Source: Ornithinibacter aureus
Lineage (GTDB): Bacteria; Actinomycetota; Actinomycetes; Actinomycetales; Dermatophilaceae
Direction: 5' to 3'
Assembly (NCBI RefSeq): GCF_009858245.1
Contig: NZ_VMSB01000001.1
Span: 2,389,623-2,453,622 of the forward strand
DNA length: 64,000 nt
In this document: piece by piece, positions 55,269 through 64,000 of the stretch
How the letters are laid out: the number at the start of each line of letters is the position of its first letter
How positions within the stretch are numbered: the stretch's first letter is position 1
The notes under the pieces: model-generated
Databases searched by the model: none
Told to the model about the DNA's origin: nothing
What the model saw: the letters and a program-made list of their open reading frames with translations, nothing else
Translations under genes and position numbers: made by a program

Positions 55269-55520
55269 TCAGCGCCAGCGCGTGGTCATGAGGAAGCCGG
55301 ACATCATCAGGCCGAAGCCGACACCGAGGTTCCACCGGCCGAGCTGCGGCACGGGGTACTCGTTGACCCCGGAGATGTAGTACGTGACGACCCAGATGAG
55401 CCCCGCCAGCATGAGCCCGAGCATGACGGGCACGAACCAGCGCGCGTTGGGCCCCGGATCCTTCTTCGCGGAACGGGGTGGCGTGTAGGCGGGCTTGGAG
55501 CGACCCTTGGACTCGGGCAC
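55269..55520 (-). CDS. crgA: Cell division protein CrgA
   Basis: An 83-residue protein. A basic N-terminus (PESKGRSKPAYTPPRSAKKD) precedes two membrane helices (around 29-50 and 63-80) with NPxARWFVPVMLGLMLAGL and the CrgA-typical NLGVGFGLMMSGF. CrgA inhibits or coordinates FtsZ-ring function and recruits peptidoglycan enzymes in actinobacteria. GTG start at 55518-55520. It is near pknB, pbpA and ftsW/rodA, as in Mycobacterium and Streptomyces. Confidence 0.95.
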   Translation of the reverse strand: MPESKGRSKPAYTPPRSAKKDPGPNARWFVPVMLGLMLAGLIWVVTYYISGVNEYPVPQLGRWNLGVGFGLMMSGFLMTTRWR

Positions 55521-55589
55521 GAACTGTCTCCTCGTGGCGTTGATGTAGTGGCCTAGCGTAGAGGGTGTTCCCGAGAGGAGGTTGACAGC

Positions 55590-56342
55590 ATGCCCGGTAC
55601 ACACGGCGGGCGGGTCGACCGACCCTCTCCGTGGCCCTGGCTGGTGCCGGTGGCTGCCCTCGTGGCGGGCGCCCTCTTCGCCTCCAGCGTGCGGGCCTCC
55701 GAGAGCGGCGCTCTGCGCCCCGAGCAGGGTGAGCTGGCCGACCTGATCCGCGCCCAGAACCGCACCAACGAGGAGTACGCCTCCCGGCTCAACGAGCTCC
55801 AGGCCAAGGTCGACGAGGCGACCGCGGCCCTGGCCCCGGGTGACCTCGAGACCCGAGACCTCGAGGACAAGGCGAACCAGCTCGCGGTCGGCGCGGGGCG
55901 CACCGAGGTCGTCGGCCCCGCGTTGCGCGTCACCCTCAATGACGCCAAGCTGCCCGGCGGTGAACTGCCCGACGGGGCCGACCCCGACGACTACGTCATC
56001 CACCAGCAGGACGTCCAGGCCGTCGTCAACGCCCTGTGGGCCGGCGGTGCCGAGGCGATGATGCTCCAGGACCAGCGGGTGATCTCCTCGAGCGCGGTGC
56101 GCTGCGTCGGCAACACCCTGATCCTCCAGGGCCGGGTCTACTCCCCGCCCTACGTCATCACCGCGATCGGCGACACCGGCGCCATGCGCGACGCCCTCGA
56201 CGAGGACCCCCAGGTCGAGAACCTGCGGCAGTGGTCGGTCGCCGTGGGTCTGGGCTACGACTCGGCCCTGGTCGGCGAGCAGACCTTCCCGGCCTTCGTG
56301 GGCTCCATCGTCCCGGAGCACGCCCAGGTCCCCACCGCGTGA
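55590..56342 (+). CDS. DUF881 family protein
   Basis: A 250-residue protein with one N-terminal membrane helix (PWPWLVPVAALVAGALFASSVR), a coiled-coil segment (residues 45-85) and the DUF881 domain (LRVTLNDAK, YVIHQQDVQAVVNALWAGGAEAMMLQDQRV, VVYSPPYVITAIG). The family is common in Gram-positives near division genes and has no assigned activity. It is divergent from crgA and precedes the sortase remnant. Confidence 0.9.
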   Translation: MPGTHGGRVDRPSPWPWLVPVAALVAGALFASSVRASESGALRPEQGELADLIRAQNRTNEEYASRLNELQAKVDEATAALAPGDLETRDLEDKANQLAVGAGRTEVVGPALRVTLNDAKLPGGELPDGADPDDYVIHQQDVQAVVNALWAGGAEAMMLQDQRVISSSAVRCVGNTLILQGRVYSPPYVITAIGDTGAMRDALDEDPQVENLRQWSVAVGLGYDSALVGEQTFPAFVGSIVPEHAQVPTA

Positions 56343-56746
56343 TCGTGCGCCGTGTCGCCGCTGGGCCGGTGAATTCCTCGTCACGCTCGGGGTGCTCGTG
56401 CTGCTGTTCGCGGCCTGGCAACTGTGGTGGACCGATGTGGTCTCCAACCGGGCGCAGACCCAGGTCGTCGACAGCCTCGAGGCCACGTTCGCCCGGCAGG
56501 GCGCGGAGGCGACCTCCGCACCGGTGCCCGCGAACGGCATCCCCGATGCACTGAACGACGATGGTGCCTTCGCCGTCCTGCGGATCCCGCGCTTCGGCGA
56601 CGACTACGCCCGGCCGATCATCGAGGGCACCGGGCGCGGCGTGCTGGCGCTCGCGCGAGATCGTGTACCCCAGCGACGTCGAGGTGATCGCCCCCGTCCC
56701 CTCGGATGCCGGTGCCGCGGGCCGAGTGGGACCCGGCTCGCCTGAC
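56339..56746 (+). pseudogene. Class E sortase, decayed
   Basis: The sequence starts VRRVAAGP and then, in another frame, GEFLVTLGVLVLLFAAWQLWW, the membrane anchor of class E sortases. It continues to VLRIPRFGDDYARPIIEGTG and then jumps, again with a frame change, to REIVYPSDVEVIAPVP, a sequence from the C-terminal part. About 100 residues with the catalytic His, and the region after with the TLTTC Cys, are missing. The remnant cannot be an active sortase. Confidence 0.78.
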
Positions 56747-56849
56747 GACGGCATCGGCTGCCGAGTCGAGTGGAGGCAACATGCGCACGGATCAGTCGTT
56801 CGCCCTGCGTGTCGCCTCCTCTCGACTGCCAGAAGGGCTGGGCTGACCC

Positions 56850-57008
56850 ATGGATGCCGTCCTCTGGCGTTCGTTGCCCGGCCGCACCTGGGTGCGCGCC
56901 GTGCTCTGCCTGGTGCTGGCCGAGCTCGTCGTGGCGGCCTGCTTCACGTGGCTCTTCCCGTGGGTGAGCACCCTGTTGCCGTTCACGGAGTCGACGGTCG
57001 GCCCGTGA
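56850..57008 (+). CDS. Small membrane protein upstream of pabA
   Basis: A 52-residue peptide MDAVLWRSLPGRTWVRAVLC with one hydrophobic helix (VRAVLCLVLAELVVAACFTW) and the ending FPWVSTLLPFTESTVGP. Similar small proteins occur between the sortase and the glutamine amidotransferase gene in related actinobacteria. Function unknown. Confidence 0.75.
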   Translation: MDAVLWRSLPGRTWVRAVLCLVLAELVVAACFTWLFPWVSTLLPFTESTVGP

Positions 57009-57036
57009 CCGGCGCCTGACGGTGCACCATGGACCC

Positions 57037-57693
57037 ATGACCCGGATCCTCGTCGTCGACAACTACGACAGCTTCGTCTTCACGATCGTCGGCTACCTCG
57101 AGCAGCTCGGCGCCGACTGCGAGGTCGTGCGCAACGACGCGATCAGCCCGGCCGACGGCGCCGACTTCGACGGGGTGCTCGTCTCGCCGGGCCCCGGAAC
57201 GCCCGAGGAGGCCGGAGTCTCGATGGCGATGATCGAGGCCTGCGCCGAGCGGTCCCAGCCGATGCTCGGCGTCTGCCTGGGCCACCAGGCGCTCGGGGTC
57301 GTGCTCGGGGCGACGGTGGGGCGCGCGCCGGAACTGCTGCACGGCAAGACCTCGCAGGTGCACCACGACGGCACCGGGGTGCTGGCCGGAGTGTCGGACC
57401 CCTTCACCGCGACGCGCTACCACTCCCTGACCATCGCCCCCGCGACGATGCCCGACTCGCTGATCGCCAACGGGCGCACCGAGTCGGGGATCATCATGGC
57501 CGTGCGTCACGCGAGCCTGCCGCTGCACGGGGTGCAGTTCCACCCCGAGTCGGTGCTCACCCACGGCGGCCACCGGATGTTCGCGAACTGGTTGGCGATG
57601 TGCGGGATGCCGGATGCCGTCGACCGCTCCGTCGGGCTCAGCCCGCTGGTGCACGACGCCGCGGGTGTGGCGCGGATGGTCGCCGCCGGCTGA
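57037..57693 (+). CDS. pabA: Glutamine amidotransferase, PabA/TrpG family
   Basis: A 218-residue class I glutamine amidotransferase releasing ammonia for aminodeoxychorismate (folate) or anthranilate synthesis. The nucleophile is Cys in GVCLGHQALG (near residue 80), with His and Glu in VQFHPESVLT (near residue 167), and an N-terminal VDNYDSFVF. The partner synthase is not in the window, so PabA and TrpG cannot be distinguished. Next to pknB, it is commonly annotated pabA in actinobacteria. Confidence 0.9.
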   Translation: MTRILVVDNYDSFVFTIVGYLEQLGADCEVVRNDAISPADGADFDGVLVSPGPGTPEEAGVSMAMIEACAERSQPMLGVCLGHQALGVVLGATVGRAPELLHGKTSQVHHDGTGVLAGVSDPFTATRYHSLTIAPATMPDSLIANGRTESGIIMAVRHASLPLHGVQFHPESVLTHGGHRMFANWLAMCGMPDAVDRSVGLSPLVHDAAGVARMVAAG

Positions 57694-57732
57694 CCGGCAT
57701 CCGACCGCCGAACCCAACCTCCCGGCATCCCC

Positions 57733-57882
57733 CTGCGTACCTGAAGTGACCAATAGGTCACTGGGGGTACGGGAGGTCTGGCGTTGGCTGTACCTGTGGT
57801 GACCTATTGGTCGCTGGGGGTACGGGAGGTCTGGCGTTGGCTGTACCTGTGGTGACCTAGTGGTCGCTGGGGGTACGGGAGG
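57733..57882. repeat. Repeat family A, tandem copies (53-bp period)
   Basis: Three palindromes (GACCAATAGGTC at 57747, GACCTATTGGTC at about 57800 and the variant GACCTAGTGGTC at about 57854) are each followed by GGGGGTACGGGAGG. The last two units repeat with a 53-bp period. They fill the gap between the convergent pabA and pknB genes. Confidence 0.9.
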
Positions 57883-57883
57883 G

Positions 57884-59761
57884 TCAGGGGGAGGGAGAGG
57901 GCACCGGGTCGTCGGGCGGGGAGTCGCTCGGCGACGGCTCAGGTGTGGGCTCCGTGGTCGGCTCCGGCGTGGGGGTCGGGGTGGGCGTCGGTGTGGGAGC
58001 CGCCTTCTGCGACACGACGATCCGAACCGTGCCGCCGATCTCGATCTTGCCGCTCGGCGGATCCTGCTCGAGCACCCGGTTCTCCGGAACCTCCGAGCTG
58101 ACGCGGAACGACGTCTCGGGAGACAGGCCGACGTTCGAGAGCAGCTGCTGGGCCTCGCTCAACGGTTTGCCGACGACGTTGGGGACGACGACCTGACCGG
58201 TTCCGACCCGCACGCTGATCGACGACCCGGGGCTCACCGAGGCGCCGACTGCCGGGTTGGAGTCGATGATCTGCCCCTGCGGGGTCTTAGGGTCGTCCAC
58301 GTCGGTGACGGTGCCGAGGGTCAGGCCGAGGTCGCCGAGCAGCTGTCGGGCCTCGTCAGCGGTCTTGCCGGCGAGGTCGGGCACGGTGATCGCGGTCGGG
58401 CCGGAGGACACGACGAGGCGCACGGGGCTGCCGCGATCGACCTCGGTCCCACCCTGGGGCGTCTGGCTGATCACGACGTCAGCCGGCACCGTGTCACTGG
58501 CCTGGCGGATGACGTCAACCTCGAGCCCGGCTCGCGCCAGCTCGGCGATGGCCGTCTGCTCCGGCTTGTCGACGACGGTCGGCACCGTCACCTGCGGCAC
58601 CTCCTCCTCGCCGAAGTACGACGAGAGGCCGAACGCGAGCGCCGCCAGCGCTGCGACCGCGAAGATCGCCAACACCACCCAGCCGCTCTTCTTCCGCTTG
58701 TCCTGCGTGTCGTCGGCCAGGGCCGGGAAGGTCTCGGTGTTCGTGCCGACCGGGACCTCCGCCGGCACGGCCCCGGGCGACAGCACCTGGGTCTGCTCGG
58801 ACGTGATGGCCGGCAGCGCCTCGGTGGCGTCAGCGGTGAGGGCCGCCGCACCGGCACCGCTGGCCAGGGCCACCGCCGTGGCTCGGGCCGCGGCACTGAT
58901 CGGGCGGCCGAGCCGTACCGCCTGGAGGTCGCTGCGGAACTCGCCGGCACTCTGGTAGCGGGCGTCGCGGGGCTTGGCCAACGCGTGCATGACGACCGCG
59001 TCGAGGTCTTCGGGGATGGCGGGGGCGAAGCGCGACGGGGGCAGCGGCTGCTCACCGACGTGCTGGTAGGCGATCGACACCATGCTGTCGCCGAGGAAGG
59101 GCGCCCGGCCGGTCAGCAGCTCGAAGAGCATGCACCCCGCCGAGTACAGGTCCGATCGCTCGTCGACGGCCTGTCCCTGGGCCTGCTCGGGCGAGAGGTA
59201 CTGGGCCGTGCCGACGACCGACTGGGTCTGCGTCATCGTGGCGTTGGCGTCGGCGAGGGCCCGGGCGATGCCGAAGTCCATCACCTTGATGGTGCCGTCC
59301 GCCCCGATCATGACGTTGGCCGGCTTGATGTCACGGTGCACGATGCCGTTGCGGTGGCTGTACGCGAGGGCGTCGAGGACGCCCTCGGTGATCCGCATCG
59401 CCTCGGTCGGCTCGAGCGTGCCCCGCTCGTTGATGACCTCGCGCAGCGTCTTGCCGTCGACGAACTCCATGATGATGTAGGGCACCCGCACCTCGGCCCC
59501 GCCGCTCTCGGTGACGGTGTCCTCGCCGTGGTCGTAGACGGCGACGATGGACGCGTGGTTGAGCCCGGCAGCCGACTGGGCCTCGCGGCGGAAGCGGGTG
59601 AGGAACGTGTGGTCGCGCGCGAGCTCGTTGCGCAGCATCTTGACGGCGACCTGGCGACCGAGGCGGGTGTCGTAGCCGAGGTGGACCTCGGCCATCCCGC
59701 CACGTCCGAGCAGGGTGTCCACCTCGTAGCGGCCGCCGAGCAACTTGGGGACCTCAGCCAT
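57884..59761 (-). CDS. pknB: Serine/threonine protein kinase with PASTA domains (PknB)
   Basis: A 625-residue transmembrane kinase sensing cell-wall fragments. The cytosolic kinase domain has GRGGMAEV (residues 19-26), Lys41, HRDIKPANV (near residue 141) and DFGIARAL. A transmembrane helix (VVLAIFAVAALAALAFGLSS) is near residue 365. Three PASTA domains follow (VPTVVDKPEQ, VPDLAGKTADEA, VPNVVGKPLSEA); many homologues have four. The C-terminus is a Pro/Thr tandem tail. It is the last gene of the pstP-ftsW-pbpA-pknB run. Confidence 0.97.
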   Translation of the reverse strand: MAEVPKLLGGRYEVDTLLGRGGMAEVHLGYDTRLGRQVAVKMLRNELARDHTFLTRFRREAQSAAGLNHASIVAVYDHGEDTVTESGGAEVRVPYIIMEFVDGKTLREVINERGTLEPTEAMRITEGVLDALAYSHRNGIVHRDIKPANVMIGADGTIKVMDFGIARALADANATMTQTQSVVGTAQYLSPEQAQGQAVDERSDLYSAGCMLFELLTGRAPFLGDSMVSIAYQHVGEQPLPPSRFAPAIPEDLDAVVMHALAKPRDARYQSAGEFRSDLQAVRLGRPISAAARATAVALASGAGAAALTADATEALPAITSEQTQVLSPGAVPAEVPVGTNTETFPALADDTQDKRKKSGWVVLAIFAVAALAALAFGLSSYFGEEEVPQVTVPTVVDKPEQTAIAELARAGLEVDVIRQASDTVPADVVISQTPQGGTEVDRGSPVRLVVSSGPTAITVPDLAGKTADEARQLLGDLGLTLGTVTDVDDPKTPQGQIIDSNPAVGASVSPGSSISVRVGTGQVVVPNVVGKPLSEAQQLLSNVGLSPETSFRVSSEVPENRVLEQDPPSGKIEIGGTVRIVVSQKAAPTPTPTPTPTPEPTTEPTPEPSPSDSPPDDPVPSPSP

Positions 59762-59785
59762 GCCGTGCGCTCCTCATCGATTCCA

Positions 59786-61237
59786 TCACTTCAGCCGTGC
59801 TTCCATCATCTGGCGGGCGATCGGTGCGGCCACGCGGCCGCCACCGATCTCGCTGCCGGTGACACCCCCGTCCTCCGCGATGACGGCGACCGCGATCTGC
59901 GGGTCGTCCGCCGGGGCGAAGGAGATGAACCAGGCGTGGGGCTTGCGGCCCTCACCGTGCTGCGCCGTCCCCGACTTGCCCGCGACCGCCACCCCGTCGA
60001 TCTGCGCCCGCGTCCCCGAACCGTCGCTGACGACGGCCTCCATCATCCGGGTCAACTGTGCCGCAACATCGGGGGTCACCGCCTGCGACAGCTCCTGCGG
60101 ATCGGTGGTGTCGATGACGGACAGGTCGGACCCGATAACCGACTGCACGAGGTAGGGCTTCATGACCGTGCCGTCGTTGGCGACCCCGGCCGCGACCATG
60201 GCCATCTGCAGCGGGGTGACCCGCACGTCGAACTGGCCGATCGAGGACTGCGCGAGCTGGGGCATGTTCAGCTCGGCGGGGATCGTGCTCGGGGTGACCC
60301 GCATGGGCACGCTCAGCGAATCGCCGAAGCCGAACTTCTCGGCCTGGGCCCGCAGGGCGTCGGCGCCGATGTCCATGCCGACCGCGGCGAAGGCGGTGTT
60401 GCACGAGATCGCCATCGCCCGGGTGAAGGACACCTTGTCGTTGGCGCCGCAGGCCCCGTCGAACATGTTCGGCAGGCTCGCCGTGGTGCCGGGCAGGTTG
60501 AGCACGGCGGGCCCGGGCAGCACGCTGTCCTCGGTGTACTCACCCGAGGACAGGGCTGCCGCGGCGGTGATCACCTTGAAGATCGACCCGGGCGGGTAGA
60601 GGTCACCGTTGATGGTGCGGTTGACCAGCGGGCGCTGCGGGTCGGTGTTGAGCTTGTCGTAGTTCTCGTCGAGCGCGGTCAGGTCGTGCCCGGCCAGGTC
60701 GTTGGGGTCGAACGTCGGCTGGCTCACCATCGCGAGGATCGCGCCCGTCTTCGGGTCGAGGGCGACGGCAGCACCTCGGATGCCGGTCATCGCCTTCACT
60801 GCCGCGCGCTGGACCGCGGGGTCGAGCGTGGTCTCCAGGGTTGCGCCCTGCGGGCGGCGGCCGGTGAACAGGTCGGAGACCCGTCGGTAGAACAGCTTGT
60901 CGCTCGACCCGGAGAGGTAGGCGTTCTCGGCCTGCTCGAGCCCACCGGAGGCACCGTAGAAGGAGTAGGAGCCGGTGACGTGGGCGTAGAGCTCGCCGTT
61001 GGAGTACTCGCGCTGGAACTTGAACTGGTCGTCGACGGGCACCGAGCTCGCCACGGACGTCTGGCCGACGAGGATCGAGCCGCGCTCGCGGGCATACGTC
61101 GACAACAGCGTTCGCCGGTTGTCGGGCCGGGCGTTCAGGTCGGCGGCGAAGACGTACTGGATGAGGGTCGTCGACACGAGCAGCGACGCGAAGAGGATCG
61201 CGACGACGATCGAGAGGCGACGCACGGGCGCGTTCAC
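59786..61237 (-). CDS. pbpA: Penicillin-binding protein PbpA (class B)
   Basis: A 483-residue transpeptidase cross-linking peptidoglycan. One N-terminal helix (LSIVVAILFASLLVSTTLIQ) anchors it. The active-site motifs are intact: SxxK in PPGSIFKVITA (near residue 222), SxN in AISCNTAF (near residue 278) and KSG in AGKSGTAQHG (near residue 417). The GTG start overlaps the ftsW/rodA stop (GTGA). Confidence 0.96.
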   Translation of the reverse strand: MNAPVRRLSIVVAILFASLLVSTTLIQYVFAADLNARPDNRRTLLSTYARERGSILVGQTSVASSVPVDDQFKFQREYSNGELYAHVTGSYSFYGASGGLEQAENAYLSGSSDKLFYRRVSDLFTGRRPQGATLETTLDPAVQRAAVKAMTGIRGAAVALDPKTGAILAMVSQPTFDPNDLAGHDLTALDENYDKLNTDPQRPLVNRTINGDLYPPGSIFKVITAAAALSSGEYTEDSVLPGPAVLNLPGTTASLPNMFDGACGANDKVSFTRAMAISCNTAFAAVGMDIGADALRAQAEKFGFGDSLSVPMRVTPSTIPAELNMPQLAQSSIGQFDVRVTPLQMAMVAAGVANDGTVMKPYLVQSVIGSDLSVIDTTDPQELSQAVTPDVAAQLTRMMEAVVSDGSGTRAQIDGVAVAGKSGTAQHGEGRKPHAWFISFAPADDPQIAVAVIAEDGGVTGSEIGGGRVAAPIARQMMEARLK

Positions 61238-62616
61238 GGCATCCTCACCACCTCGGTGTGGGCCTGGCCGACCTCGTGGGCCAAGTTGACCTCCGGCATG
61301 GGGCGGCGGGCGTGGTCGGAGATGCGCAGCAGGATGGCGACGAGGGTCCAGTTGGCCAGCAGCGAGGACCCGCCCGAGGACAGGAACGGCATGGTCAGGC
61401 CGGTGAGGGGGATGACGCGGGTCACCCCGCCGACGACGACGAAGCACTGGAGTGCGAGCGAGAACGACAGGCCGGCGGCGAGCAGCTTGCCGAAGCCGTC
61501 GCGGGTGCCGAGCGAGGTGCGCAACCCGCGCTGCACGAGCAGCACGTAGAGCATGAGCAGGGCGAACAACCCGACGAGCCCGATCTCCTCACCGAAGCTC
61601 GGGATGATGAAGTCGGACTCGGCGAAGTACGTCAGGTCGGGCCGCCCCCGACCCAGACCCGTGCCGAACATCCCTCCGGCGGCCATGCCCATGAGCCCCT
61701 TGGCCAGCTGGTCCGAGGCCTGAAGGGCCTCGGGGCTGAAGGTGTCGAGCCACAGCAGCACGCGGGTCTGGACGTGCCCGAAGATCAGGTATGCCACGTA
61801 CGCGCCGGCGGCGAACAGGGTGAGGCCGATGGCGATCCAGGACACCCGTTCGGTCGCGACGTAGAGCATCGCGACGAACAGGCCGAAGAACAACAGCGAG
61901 GAACCGAGGTCGCGCTCGAACACCAGGACGGCGAGACTGGCGAGCCAGGCGATGAGGATCGGCCCGAGGTCGCGGGCGCGCGGCAGGGTCAGCCCGAGCA
62001 CCTTGCGCCCGGCGACCGAGAGGGCGTCCCGGGTCTGCACGAGGTAGCCGGCGAAGAAGACGGCCAGAGCGATCTTGGCGATCTCGCCGGGCTGGAAGGA
62101 CATCGAGCCGATGCGGATCCAGATCCGGGCGCCGTAGATCGACGTGCCGATGACGGGCATGAGCGGCAGCAGGAGCAGGACGAAACCGACCACGCCCGCG
62201 AGGTAGGTGTAGCGGCGCAGCACCCGGTGGTCGCGCAGCACGACGAGCACGGCGGCGGCGATGACGACGGCGACACCCGTCCACATGAGCTGGCGCAGGG
62301 CCACCCCGTCGGAGATCGACGTGCCGTTGGCGAGGTCGATGCGGTGGATCATCACCAACCCGAGCCCGTTGAGCAGGGTGATGATCGGCAGCATGAGCGG
62401 GTCGGCGTAGGACGCCCGCCAGCGCAGCACGAGGTGGAACCCGACGGCCATCGCGAGGTAGCCCCCGGCGAGCGCCATCGTGCCAGGCGGGATCGTCTCC
62501 GACGTCGCCAGCCCGACGTTGACGTAGGCGAGCAGCACGATCGCGACGGCGCCGATGAGGAGCACGAGCTCGACGTTGCGTCCTCGCCTCGGGGTGTACG
62601 ACGAGACGACACTCAT
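61234..62616 (-). CDS. rodA: FtsW/RodA/SpoVE-family peptidoglycan polymerase
   Basis: A 460-residue polytopic SEDS glycosyltransferase with about ten membrane helices. Motifs are FQPGEIAKIALAVFFAGYL, VFERDLGSSLLFFGLF, FAESDFIIPSFGEEIGLVG and TGLTMPFLSSGGSSLLANW. It works with the class B PBP encoded immediately downstream. ATG at 62614-62616; the stop of pstP overlaps. RodA is named from its pairing with pbpA, but FtsW cannot be excluded by sequence alone. Confidence 0.94.
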   Translation of the reverse strand: MSVVSSYTPRRGRNVELVLLIGAVAIVLLAYVNVGLATSETIPPGTMALAGGYLAMAVGFHLVLRWRASYADPLMLPIITLLNGLGLVMIHRIDLANGTSISDGVALRQLMWTGVAVVIAAAVLVVLRDHRVLRRYTYLAGVVGFVLLLLPLMPVIGTSIYGARIWIRIGSMSFQPGEIAKIALAVFFAGYLVQTRDALSVAGRKVLGLTLPRARDLGPILIAWLASLAVLVFERDLGSSLLFFGLFVAMLYVATERVSWIAIGLTLFAAGAYVAYLIFGHVQTRVLLWLDTFSPEALQASDQLAKGLMGMAAGGMFGTGLGRGRPDLTYFAESDFIIPSFGEEIGLVGLFALLMLYVLLVQRGLRTSLGTRDGFGKLLAAGLSFSLALQCFVVVGGVTRVIPLTGLTMPFLSSGGSSLLANWTLVAILLRISDHARRPMPEVNLAHEVGQAHTEVVRMP

Positions 62617-64000
62617 GCGGTCACCGGGCTGCCGGTGGGCGAGGGCCCCGGCGAGGTGGTCGTGGGCGACGGTGTCGGGGTGGGGGTCGCGCCGCTCGGG
62701 GTGCCGCTCGGGGTCGGGCTCGGCGTGGGGCTCGGTGGGGTCCACGTCGACGGCACCGTGCGGCACTCCTCGCCGTTCAGGCGCGCCCACCGGCAGGCGG
62801 TGGCCTGCAGGCGCAGCTCCTCGACCCGGGCGTCGGCGGCGGCGCGGTCATCGACGTCGATGCCCTGCTCGAGGCTGCTCTGGTACGAGGGAGGGAGGTC
62901 GTCGACGGCGATGGTCGTCGTGTACAGCGGGCGCGACAGCGAGATCGGCCCCAGCGTCTGGTTCACCCCTTGGTAGACCGTGACGACGCCGTCGCTCCCG
63001 CTGAGGTGGTACTGCTGCTGGGACCAGGCGTACGCGGCATACGAGCCGCCCGCGAGCACGACCGCCGAGACGACCACCAGGGCCAGCAGCCGCAGGACGG
63101 TGCCCCCGCGCGAGCGTGGACCCTCCTCGGCGAGGGTGACCCCGTCACCTCCGGCGTCGGCCTCGGCGCCGCTGCCGGATGCCGCTCGCGTCGCCTCCTG
63201 GGTCAGCGCCGCCGCCTTCGCGGCGGGTGTCGTCGGCATCGGCCGGGTGCCCTTCTCGCGCACCGCTGCCGCGCCGACGACCTGCGGCTGGGTCGGGGGC
63301 GCCGAGTCGGTGGTGCCGTCGACGATGTCGCTGACGATCACCGTGACGTTGTCCGGGGCGCCGGCGCGCAGGGCGAGGGCCACGAGCCGGTCGGCGCAGT
63401 CAGCCGGGCTCCCGGGCGCCGTCAGCACCTCGTGGATGGTGTCGCGGGCGACGTAGTCGGTGAGGCCGTCGGAGGCCAGCAGGTAGCGGTCGCCGATGCG
63501 GCCCTGACGCACGACGAGGTCGGGCTCGTCGTCGACGGACCCGGTCAGCACCCGGGTCACGAGCGAGCGCTGCGGGTGGGTCTGGGCCTCCTCGGGGGTG
63601 ATCCGCCCCTCGTCGACGAGGGTCTGCACGAAGGAGTGGTCCTTGGTGATCTGGGTGACGACCCCGTCGCGCACCATGAAGGCTCGTGAGTCGCCGATGT
63701 GGGCCAGGACGATCTTGTCGCCCGAGCGCAGCATCGCGATGAGGGTGGTGCCCATGCCGTCCAGGCGCGGCTCGGAGCGCACCTCGTTGCCGATGTCGGC
63801 GTTCGCGGACAGGATGCGGGCCAGCAGGGCCTCACTGAGGTCGCGCCCGCTGAGGGCCTCGTCGTCGAGGGAGACCAGCCCGGCGATCACCGTCGAGCTC
63901 GCGACGTCACCGCCCGCGTGGCCGCCCATGCCGTCGGCGAGGGCGAGCAGGTGCGGCCCGGCGTAGGCGGAGTCCTCGTTGTTGGACCGGACCATGCCGA
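62613..64000 (-). CDS. pstP: PP2C-family serine/threonine phosphatase PstP, 5' end outside window
   Basis: The visible 460 residues begin inside the conserved N-terminal sequence (VRSNNEDSAYAG); the usual first 15 residues lie beyond the edge. Metal-binding PP2C motifs DGMGGHAGGD (near residue 21), GDSRAF and SDGLTDYV (near residue 175) and APDNVTVIV are intact. A transmembrane helix (LLALVVVSAVVLAGGSYAAY) and an extracytoplasmic Pro/Thr-rich tail follow. It dephosphorylates PknB and its substrates. Overlaps rodA by 4 bp. Confidence 0.95.
   Translation of the reverse strand, partial: GMVRSNNEDSAYAGPHLLALADGMGGHAGGDVASSTVIAGLVSLDDEALSGRDLSEALLARILSANADIGNEVRSEPRLDGMGTTLIAMLRSGDKIVLAHIGDSRAFMVRDGVVTQITKDHSFVQTLVDEGRITPEEAQTHPQRSLVTRVLTGSVDDEPDLVVRQGRIGDRYLLASDGLTDYVARDTIHEVLTAPGSPADCADRLVALALRAGAPDNVTVIVSDIVDGTTDSAPPTQPQVVGAAAVREKGTRPMPTTPAAKAAALTQEATRAASGSGAEADAGGDGVTLAEEGPRSRGGTVLRLLALVVVSAVVLAGGSYAAYAWSQQQYHLSGSDGVVTVYQGVNQTLGPISLSRPLYTTTIAVDDLPPSYQSSLEQGIDVDDRAAADARVEELRLQATACRWARLNGEECRTVPSTWTPPSPTPSPTPSGTPSGATPTPTPSPTTTSPGPSPTGSPVTA

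Noticed and set aside
57860..61549. Very long rightward open frame across pknB and pbpA
   Set aside because: It is a high-GC antisense shadow. The reverse strand encodes pknB and pbpA with all catalytic motifs.

Overview
The window is about 70% GC and carries the chromosomal replication origin of a high-GC Gram-positive bacterium. Gene order (parA, rsmG, khpB, yidC, yidD, rnpA, rpmH on one arm; dnaA, dnaN, gnd, recF, dciA, gyrB, gyrA on the other) together with crgA, pknB and pstP indicates an actinobacterium. A member of the Micrococcales, probably Intrasporangiaceae-like, is my inference; the sequence alone does not fix genus or species.

Layout. (1) 1-4278: leftward genes from the 5' part of parA to rpmH, with five parS sites (centromere for ParB). 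(2) 4279-11146: dnaA, oriC (6246-6630, many DnaA boxes), a 42-bp tandem hairpin repeat array, dnaN, gnd, recF and dciA. (3) 11147-31267: about 20 kb between dciA and gyrB, which are often adjacent in related genomes. It holds phenol degradation by meta-cleavage: a multicomponent phenol hydroxylase (15218-19673), a catechol 2,3-dioxygenase with its rescue ferredoxin (12793-14096), and the lower pathway to pyruvate and acetyl-CoA (21652-27215). Two divergent IclR regulators sit in the middle. A 19-bp palindrome, CGTTCC-N7-GGAACG, occurs once before each of three transcription units and looks like the pathway operator. A protealysin-like peptidase fused to an emfourin-like inhibitor domain, a thioesterase, an acetyltransferase and a lipoprotein follow. 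(4) 31268-36965: gyrB, gyrA, a DUF3566 membrane protein, tRNA-Ile, a DLW-39 peptide and tRNA-Ala. (5) 36966 to about 47013: a lower-GC island beginning at tRNA-Ala and ending in a degenerate copy of the tRNA 3' end. It carries a SIR2 / small protein / SMC-like ATPase operon matching the Lamassu-Sir2 anti-phage architecture, an IS1380-family element interrupted by an IS1634-family element with a 32-bp target duplication, and an XRE-ImmA regulator paired with an unknown protein. Beyond the island lie a HepT/MntA toxin-antitoxin pair and remnants of an HNH nuclease and a DUF3427 helicase. (6) 49130-52322: an uncharacterised cluster of membrane proteins. (7) 52527-64000: a LEA-like protein, cyclophilin, rhomboid protease, crgA, a DUF881 protein, a decayed class E sortase, pabA/trpG, and the leftward cell-wall/division block pstP-ftsW/rodA-pbpA-pknB.

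Intergenic spaces carry at least three dispersed palindromic repeat families, mostly at gene 3' ends. They appear to have damaged at least one gene (a 5'-truncated DUF1801 gene). The octamer GGATGCCG/CGGCATCC is strikingly frequent throughout.
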